Origin: Erythrobacter aureus
GTDB taxonomy: Bacteria; Pseudomonadota; Alphaproteobacteria; Sphingomonadales; Sphingomonadaceae
Direction: 5' to 3'
Assembly: GCF_003355455.1 (NCBI RefSeq)
Contig: NZ_CP031357.1
Location: 908,501-972,500 of the forward strand
Length of the DNA stretch: 64,000 bases
Position 1 is the first letter of the stretch, and each line of letters begins with the position of its first letter. The notes below the pieces were generated by a model that was not told the origin of the DNA, did not search any database, and was given only the letters and a program-made list of their open reading frames with translations. Below, piece by piece: positions 58,703 through 64,000 of the stretch. Made by a program: the position numbers and the translations under genes.

Positions 58703-59853
58703 TGCCGCAGCATCTCCCGACCCACGATCATGCGCATGACCTGATTGGTGCCTTCGAGGATCGAATGGACGCGCAGATCGCGCCAGAAGCGTTCGATCGG
58801 GTATTCCTTCAGATAGCCGTAGCCGCCGAAGAGCTGCAGCGCATCGTTGACGATCTTGCTGCCGCTGTCGGTCGCCAGGCGCTTGGCCATGGCGGAAAAC
58901 TTGCTTTTGTCGGGCGCGTTGTCGGTGACCTTGGCTGCCGCGAGATAAAGCAGGGCGCGCGCCGCCTCCAGCTCTGTCGCCATGTCGGCGAGCATGAACT
59001 GGGTGTTCTGGAAATCGGCGATCGGCTGGCCGAATTGCTGGCGTTCCCTTGTATAGTTCACCGCCTCGTCGAGGCAGCGCTGGGCGCCGCCGAGCGAACA
59101 GGCGCCGATATTGAGGCGCCCGCCATCGAGGCCGGCCATGGCATAGCGGAAGCCGTCGCCTTCCGGCCCCACGCGGTTGGCCACCGGAACGCGGGCATCC
59201 TCGAATATGACCTGCGCGGTGGGCGAGGCGTTCCAGCCGAGCTTCTTCTCCGGCTTGCCGAAGGAAACGCCGGGCGTGTCCTTGTCGATGACCAGGCAGG
59301 TGATGCCCTTGGTCTTGTGTTCGCCGGTGCGGACCATGGTGACGTAGATGTCGTTGAAGCCGCCACCCGAGATGAACTGTTTGGTGCCGTTCAGAACGTA
59401 GTGGTCGCCATCGAGCTTGGCGCTCGTCTTCAGGCCGGCCGCATCCGAGCCGCTGCCGGGTTCGGTAAGCGCATAGCTGGCGACCTTTTCCATGGTCACA
59501 AGGTCGGGAAGGTATTTCGCCTTCAATTCCTCGCCGCCAAAGCGGTCGATCATCCATGCGGCCATATTGTGGATCGAGATGAACGAGCTGGTCGCGGGGC
59601 AGCCATAGGCCATGGCTTCCATGATCAGCGCCGCCTCGAGTCGGCCGAGGCCGATCCCGCCCGATTCCTCGCTGACATAAATCGCGCCGAAGCCCAGCTC
59701 GGCGCTCTGTTTGATCACGTCGATGGGAAAGTGCGATGTCTCGTCCCATTCGCCCGCGAAGGGGGTGATGTTGTCGGCGGTGAAGCGCTGCGCCATTTCC
59801 TGGATCTGCAGCTGCTCTTCGGTGAGTTGGAACTGTCCTGCATTCGTAGTCAT
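58699..59853 (-). CDS. Acyl-CoA dehydrogenase, probably isobutyryl-CoA dehydrogenase
   Basis: The 384-residue flavoenzyme oxidises an acyl-CoA to the 2-enoyl-CoA. Family motifs are ASYALTEPGSGSDAAGLKTS, KQFISGGGFNDIYVTMVRT, RQQFGQPIADFQNTQFMLAD and QLFGGYGYLKEYPIERFWRD. The catalytic base is E367 in SILEGTNQV. Its place between the mmsA and hydrolase/hydratase genes makes isobutyryl-CoA (from valine) the likely substrate, giving methacrylyl-CoA. The stop overlaps the VOC start by four bases. Confidence 0.93.
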   Translation of the reverse strand: MTTNAGQFQLTEEQLQIQEMAQRFTADNITPFAGEWDETSHFPIDVIKQSAELGFGAIYVSEESGGIGLGRLEAALIMEAMAYGCPATSSFISIHNMAAWMIDRFGGEELKAKYLPDLVTMEKVASYALTEPGSGSDAAGLKTSAKLDGDHYVLNGTKQFISGGGFNDIYVTMVRTGEHKTKGITCLVIDKDTPGVSFGKPEKKLGWNASPTAQVIFEDARVPVANRVGPEGDGFRYAMAGLDGGRLNIGACSLGGAQRCLDEAVNYTRERQQFGQPIADFQNTQFMLADMATELEAARALLYLAAAKVTDNAPDKSKFSAMAKRLATDSGSKIVNDALQLFGGYGYLKEYPIERFWRDLRVHSILEGTNQVMRMIVGREMLRQ

Positions 59854-59902
59854 GGCGCGGGCTCTAGCGCTCCGTGTGACGCTAGGGAAGGGGGCGCGGC
59901 GG

Positions 59903-60289
59903 TCAATCCGGCAGGATCGCCTCGGCCTCTATCTCCACCTTCCATTCGGGGCGGCACAGCCAAGCCACGCCCGCCATGGTCGCAGCGGGTTTTGCCTCAC
60001 CGAAAAAACGTGCATGGACCGCGCCGACCGCGTCCTGGTCTGCCGGATCGGTCAACAGCATCCGTGTGCGCACAACGTCCATGGCACTGCCGCCAAGTTC
60101 CTCGATGGCGCGCAGGATCAGGACGCAACACCGCTCTGCCTGCGCGGCAGCGCCTCCCGTGGTGGAAGAACCGTCTTCCTCGACCGGGCCGGTGCCCGCA
60201 ACAATGATACGATTGCCCACGCGCACGGCGCGGGCAAAGCCGAACCGGGCTTCGTAGGGCGAGCCGGTGAAGGCGCGGCGGCGGCTCAC
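59903..60289 (-). CDS. RidA/YjgF-family protein
   Basis: The 128-residue protein has the trimeric RidA fold signature ARAVRVGNRIIVAGTGPVEEDG, TRMLLTDPADQDAVGAVHARFF and the ending KVEIEAEAILPD. Classical RidA deaminates reactive enamine/imine intermediates of amino-acid metabolism and needs an Arg in the position here read as VRTRM. Whether this member has that activity is uncertain. It starts at GTG 60289, overlapping the stop of the inhibitor-like gene upstream (GTGA). Confidence 0.88.
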   Translation of the reverse strand: MSRRRAFTGSPYEARFGFARAVRVGNRIIVAGTGPVEEDGSSTTGGAAAQAERCCVLILRAIEELGGSAMDVVRTRMLLTDPADQDAVGAVHARFFGEAKPAATMAGVAWLCRPEWKVEIEAEAILPD

Positions 60290-60594
60290 CCGCAGGTGAT
60301 TTCGGTGATTGTCATCGCCTCATCATACTGCACGTTCACGCGGTCCGAGCGGTAGTCCATCGTCCAGACCGAATTGGGCGGACCCCAGCGCAGGGTTTTG
60401 GCGCCGCTTTTATCGACGATCTCCGCGCCGATTTGGTCGCTCGCCTCGCGGCCCAGATAGCCCTGTACGGCATCCGCATCGCATGTGCCGCCCGTGAGTT
60501 GGCGCATCCGGTCGGTCGGTGTTTCGGCCGTCTCGGCATATCCCGCGCAGGCGGCCAGCGGCAAGGCGAGACTGGTAAGGATCGGGATGCGCAT
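60286..60594 (-). CDS. I78-family peptidase inhibitor-like lipoprotein
   Basis: The 102-residue protein has a lipoprotein signal (SLALPLAACAG, Cys acylated). A small domain with the I78/potato-inhibitor-like pattern follows: TCDADAVQGYLGREASDQIG, LRWGPPNSVWTMDYRSDRVN and the ending ITEITCG. Such proteins are proposed to inhibit serine proteases in the periplasm. Its link to valine breakdown is not obvious. It is coupled to the RidA gene by overlapping codons, and it follows the next lipoprotein gene after 12 bases. Confidence 0.85.
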   Translation of the reverse strand: MRIPILTSLALPLAACAGYAETAETPTDRMRQLTGGTCDADAVQGYLGREASDQIGAEIVDKSGAKTLRWGPPNSVWTMDYRSDRVNVQYDEAMTITEITCG

Positions 60595-60606
60595 GGTACT
60601 GCCTCG

Positions 60607-61077
60607 CTATTCGCATTTCTTCAGGGGCATGGGCTCGAACTGCTCTTCGTCGACCGGCTTCGGGGTCAGGGTTCCGCCGTCCCCGGAAAGGGTAAACAGG
60701 CGGGTCATCTGCCATTTTTCGCCTTCGCCTTCCATGGCGAGGCTTACGACGATGCGGCGCGGGCTGTCGACTTCGACACGCGTCACTTCGCCATAGGATT
60801 CGTAAAATTGCATGCCACGCGGGGTAATTTCCACGCGCAGGTCGGATGCGGGGTTACAGGTGCCCTCGACATAGTCCCAAACCCCGAGAAAGGCGGCGGG
60901 GATCGTGTCCGCTTCCACTTCCAGCGGCCCCGCCCCATCGCCGATTCCCCCATCGGGTTCGACGGGTAACATGGTTTCGCCGGGGGTCGGTTCGGCAGGT
61001 TCGTCCGGTTCAGCGGAACATGCCGCCAGAGCCAGCGAGGCCGGTAGAGCGATGAGGAGGTATGTGCGTATTATCAT
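60607..61077 (-). CDS. Small lipoprotein of unknown function
   Basis: The 156-residue protein has a lipoprotein signal (ALPASLALAACSA, Cys about residue 20). A Pro/Glu-rich linker (EPDEPAEPTPGETMLPVEPDGG) follows, then a compact C-terminal domain with FLGVWDYVEGTCNPASDLRV and a final KKCE. The two late cysteines may form a disulfide. I do not recognise a named family. It is the first of a close run of genes on this strand, 27 bases after mmsA. Confidence 0.78.
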   Translation of the reverse strand: MIIRTYLLIALPASLALAACSAEPDEPAEPTPGETMLPVEPDGGIGDGAGPLEVEADTIPAAFLGVWDYVEGTCNPASDLRVEITPRGMQFYESYGEVTRVEVDSPRRIVVSLAMEGEGEKWQMTRLFTLSGDGGTLTPKPVDEEQFEPMPLKKCE

Positions 61078-61104
61078 CGCTCTTCAACGCTCCGACCGTC
61101 TTTC

Positions 61105-62598
61105 CTATCCCATCGTCGGGATGACAAAGGCGTTCGAGCCATCGCCGCCGCCATCGGGCCAGCGCTGGGTAATCTTCTTGGATTTGGTCCAGAAACGCAG
61201 GCCTTCCATGCCGTATTGATCGATATCGCCGAAGCCGCTGCGCTTCCAGCCGCCGAAGCTGTGATAGCTCACCGGCACCGGGATCGGCACGTTGATGCCG
61301 ACCATGCCGACATTCACACGGCTGGCGAATTCGCGCGCGGCATGGCCGTTGCGGGTGAAGATGGCCACGCCATTGCCATATTGATGGTCGCTGGGCAGGC
61401 GCACCGCCTCTTCGAAATCCTTCGCGCGCACGATTTGGAGGACCGGGCCGAAGATCTCTTCCTTGTAGCTTTCCATGTCGGTGGTGACCCGATCGAGCAG
61501 GGTCGGGCCGACGAAGAAGCCATCCTCATGCCCCTGGAGCGTAAAGCCGCGCCCGTCGATGACGACTTCGGCGCCTTCCTTTTCTGCCGTGTCGATCCAG
61601 CCTTCGACGCGCGCCTTGTGTTCGGGTGTGACGACGGGGCCGTAATGCGCATCCGCGTCGTTCGAGACGCCGACCCGCAGGGCATTGATCGCGGGGATCA
61701 GCTTCTCGCGCAGCTTGTCCGCCGTATCCTCGCCCACGGGCACGACGACGGGCAGGGCCATGCAGCGTTCGCCCGCAGATCCGAAGGCGGCCCCGGCAAG
61801 ATCGTTTACCACCTGGTCCAGATCGGCATCGGGCATGACGATGCCGTGGTTCTTCGCGCCGCCGAAGGCCTGCACGCGCTTGGCGTTGGCCGAACCGCGC
61901 GAGTAGATATACTGCGCGATGTCGGACGAGCCGACGAAGCTGATCGCCGGGATGTCGGGATGGTCGAGGATCGCATCGACCATTTCCTTGTCGCCATGGA
62001 CGACCTGCAGCAGCCCTTCGGGCGCGCCCGCCTCCAGGAACAGTTCGGCCAAGCGCACCGGAACGCTGGGATCGCGCTCCGACGGTTTGAGGATAAAGGC
62101 GTTGCCCGCCGCGATCGCCATGCCGAACATCCACATCGGGATCATCGCCGGAAAGTTGAACGGGGTGATCCCCGCGCCGATGCCGAGCGGCTGGCGCATC
62201 GAATAGACATCGATGCCCGGGCCTGCGCCTTGCGTATATTCGCCCTTCAGCGCCTGCGGGATGCCGCAGGCGAATTCAATCACTTCCAGCCCGCGCTGCA
62301 CATCGCCATGCGCGTCGTCGACCACCTTGCCATGCTCGCTAGACAGCAGCTCGGCCAGCTCCTGCTTGTTGGCTTCGACCAGACGCTTGAATTCGAACAT
62401 GATGCGGGCGCGGCGCTGGGGGTTGGTCGCCGCCCATTCGGGCTGGACCTGCTTCGCGGCGGCGACCGCCTGTTCGAGCAGCGCCGCATCGCCCAGCGCG
62501 ACCTCGGCCTGAACCTCGCCGGTGGAGGGGTTCCAGATCTTGTGAGTGCGGCCCGTGGCGGGGTTATCGCCGACGATGAAATGGTCAACTTGGCGCAT
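61105..62598 (-). CDS. mmsA: Methylmalonate-semialdehyde dehydrogenase (CoA-acylating)
   Basis: MmsA (497 residues) converts methylmalonate semialdehyde to propionyl-CoA with NAD+ and CoA (EC 1.2.1.27), the last step of valine catabolism. Features are the opening VDHFIVGDNPATGRTHKIWN, ITPFNFPAMIPMWMFGMAIA, FVGSSDIAQYIYSRGS, the nucleophile C279 in GSAGERCMALP, and the closing GFGDIDQYGMEGLRFWTKSKKITQRW. ATG 62598 is chosen; AGAGGAT lies upstream, and the reading frame before it is not family-like. Confidence 0.96.
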   Translation of the reverse strand: MRQVDHFIVGDNPATGRTHKIWNPSTGEVQAEVALGDAALLEQAVAAAKQVQPEWAATNPQRRARIMFEFKRLVEANKQELAELLSSEHGKVVDDAHGDVQRGLEVIEFACGIPQALKGEYTQGAGPGIDVYSMRQPLGIGAGITPFNFPAMIPMWMFGMAIAAGNAFILKPSERDPSVPVRLAELFLEAGAPEGLLQVVHGDKEMVDAILDHPDIPAISFVGSSDIAQYIYSRGSANAKRVQAFGGAKNHGIVMPDADLDQVVNDLAGAAFGSAGERCMALPVVVPVGEDTADKLREKLIPAINALRVGVSNDADAHYGPVVTPEHKARVEGWIDTAEKEGAEVVIDGRGFTLQGHEDGFFVGPTLLDRVTTDMESYKEEIFGPVLQIVRAKDFEEAVRLPSDHQYGNGVAIFTRNGHAAREFASRVNVGMVGINVPIPVPVSYHSFGGWKRSGFGDIDQYGMEGLRFWTKSKKITQRWPDGGGDGSNAFVIPTMG

Positions 62599-62686
62599 GA
62601 TAAATCCTCTCGTGTCTTGGTAACGGCCAATAGCCGCGAGGGGTCCGAAATCAACCGGTTTCAGGTGAAACCGGCACGGCTCGCGG

Positions 62687-63922
62687 CTAGCCGACCGCAG
62701 CCATCCATTGCGCGCACAGTATCGCGCCATAAGTGCCCAGTGCATAGCCGAGCACGGCGAGCAAGACGCCGACCGGGGCAAGGGCGGGGTGGAAGGCGGC
62801 TGCAACCACCGGGGCCGATGCCGCCCCACCCACATTCGCCTTGCTGCCCACCGCGACGAAGAAGAACGGCGCCTTGATGATCTTGGCGACCACCAGCAGC
62901 AGAATGACGTGGAACAGCATCCAGATGAAGCCGATCGCCATGAAGGCGGGGGCATCGGCGATCTTGGTCACATCCATTCTCGTTCCGATCACCGCGACCA
63001 GCAGGAAGATGAACAGGACGCCGAATTTGCTCGCCCCGATTCCCTCGAGTTCGCGGGCGCGGGTGAAGCTGGCAAGGAGCCCGGCAGTGGTCGAGATCAC
63101 CACGACCCAGAAGAATTCGCTCGCCAGCGTCGCTTCCTCGCCCTGTAATTCGGCGAAGAATTCGCCGAGCCAGGTGCCGAGCAGATGCGACAAGCCGACA
63201 ACCGCGAAAGTCACGCCGAACAGCAGGACATAGTCGTTGGCCTTGGCCACACGCTCGATGCTTTCGGTATAATCCGCCATCGTGTCGCGCAGCTTCGCGA
63301 TGGCGGAACTGTCCGCGCCGAGCCATTTATCGACCCGCTCATGCGCGCCCGCGCCATAAAGCAGGAAGATCATCCAGATTTCCGCAACGATGATGTCCAC
63401 CGCCAGCAGGGCGGCGAAGCCTTCCAGCGGATAGCCATAGATTTCCAGCATGGCCGTCTGGTTGGCGCCGCCACCGATCCAGCTCCCGGCAAGAGTCGCC
63501 AGGCCGCGCCACGCAGCGGTATCGCCCGATCCGATGATCGAGGGTTCGAACTGGGCGACGATCCACAGCGCCAGGGGACCGCCGATCACGATGCCGATCG
63601 TGGCGGTCAGAAACATGATGATCGCCTTGTTGCCGAGACCGAGGATGCCCTTGATGTCGATACTGAGTGTCATCAGGAACAGCGCGGCAGGCAGAAAATA
63701 ATCCTTCGCGGTCGGCCACAGATTGCTTTCGGACACATCGATAAGACCGAAGGTGGTCATCAGGCTGGGCACCAGATAGCACACCAGAATGATCGGCACG
63801 AAGACGTAGAAACGCTGCCAGCCGGGGCGGTCCCTAGTGGCGAAGACGAATCCCAGTATCAGGGCCAAGAGCCCGAGAATAATCCTGTCGTCGCTGATCA
63901 TTTGCCCTGCGGCCCCGCCCAT
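62687..63922 (-). CDS. DUF819 family membrane protein
   Basis: The 411-residue protein has about ten helices and the DUF819 pattern FLMTLSIDIKGILGLGNKAI, ATLAGSWIGGGANQTAMLEI and FFVAVGSKANVGGAASAPVVAAAFHPALA. The twin Gly-Gly-Ala-Asn type motifs suggest an ion-coupled transporter fold. Substrate unknown. It lies 88 bases upstream of mmsA on the same strand, so a role with branched-chain-acid metabolism is possible but unsupported by motif. AGGAACG just upstream supports the start at 63922. Confidence 0.87.
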   Translation of the reverse strand: MGGAAGQMISDDRIILGLLALILGFVFATRDRPGWQRFYVFVPIILVCYLVPSLMTTFGLIDVSESNLWPTAKDYFLPAALFLMTLSIDIKGILGLGNKAIIMFLTATIGIVIGGPLALWIVAQFEPSIIGSGDTAAWRGLATLAGSWIGGGANQTAMLEIYGYPLEGFAALLAVDIIVAEIWMIFLLYGAGAHERVDKWLGADSSAIAKLRDTMADYTESIERVAKANDYVLLFGVTFAVVGLSHLLGTWLGEFFAELQGEEATLASEFFWVVVISTTAGLLASFTRARELEGIGASKFGVLFIFLLVAVIGTRMDVTKIADAPAFMAIGFIWMLFHVILLLVVAKIIKAPFFFVAVGSKANVGGAASAPVVAAAFHPALAPVGVLLAVLGYALGTYGAILCAQWMAAVG

Positions 63923-64000
63923 CGTTCCTGTTCCAGGCTGGACCTAGCGCGCCGCGAGGCGAATGCCAAACGGCGCGGCGGTGGCTTACACCGCGGAACT

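Noticed and set aside
1..64000. CRISPR array, insertion sequence or prophage
   Set aside because: I found no regularly spaced direct repeats, no transposase, integrase or phage structural genes, and no target-site duplications.
63923..64000. A gene at the right edge
   Set aside because: The last 78 bases carry only a short GCGGTG/CACCGC inverted repeat and no supported reading frame.

Overview
The window is 64 kb of ordinary GC-rich chromosome from an alphaproteobacterium, most likely a sphingomonad of the Erythrobacteraceae. That placement is an inference from codon bias, gene order and several typical protein architectures: an ArsR-methyltransferase next to metF and a split metH, a DcaP-like porin beside acs, and the VC_2705-type acetate symporter with its DUF4212 partner. 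I see no prophage, insertion sequence, integron or CRISPR array.

Layout. 1-8.5 kb holds the end of hemF (two frameshifts), a KtrB/KtrA potassium pair, an M1 aminopeptidase lipoprotein, an unrecognised membrane protein, the (p)ppGpp synthetase/hydrolase rsh and a small VOC protein. 8.5-10.3 kb holds a DUF1905 protein, a periplasmic cyclophilin and tRNA-Ser(GGA). 10.3-16.2 kb is the least conventional stretch: a small secreted protein with three Cys repeats, a LuxR-type regulator fused to an alpha/beta-hydrolase domain that has lost its Ser and His, and a PKD-repeat autotransporter. Three look-alike 16-18 bp palindromes are spread among these genes.

16.2-28.5 kb is an acetate-response locus: DUF294 signalling protein, DnaQ-like exonuclease, DUF4212/SSS symporter pair, CrbS-like symporter-histidine kinase, CrbR-like regulator, acetyl-CoA synthetase (with an apparent indel at its start codon) and a DcaP-like porin. 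28.5-40.8 kb holds terC, nhaA, a YdcH protein, a LysR regulator, two unusual FAD oxidoreductases (one fused to a VTT membrane domain), a DoxX-like protein, a CNT nucleoside transporter, a CDP-alcohol phosphatidyltransferase, a DUF1499 protein and a GH3-family protein that appears to have lost its nucleophile.

40.9-47 kb is the methionine-synthesis operon: an ArsR-SAM methyltransferase behind a perfect inverted repeat, metF, metH N-part, a GNAT acetyltransferase and metH C-part, mostly translationally coupled. 47.2-52.1 kb is the glycine cleavage operon (gcvT, gcvH, gcvPA, gcvPB) behind a tandem glycine riboswitch. 52.2-55.1 kb holds a flippase, a nucleotidyltransferase and an Nmad3-type protein. 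55.1-63.9 kb is a minus-strand valine/isobutyrate catabolic cluster: DUF819 transporter, mmsA, two small lipoproteins, a RidA protein, acyl-CoA dehydrogenase, VOC protein, 3-hydroxyisobutyryl-CoA hydrolase, enoyl-CoA hydratase and mmsB.

Three sites (two in hemF, one at the acs start) are each repaired by a one-base change in a short homopolymer, so sequencing or assembly error should be excluded before these genes are called broken. Intergenic spaces in the right third carry at least three different long inverted repeats of the dispersed REP-like kind.
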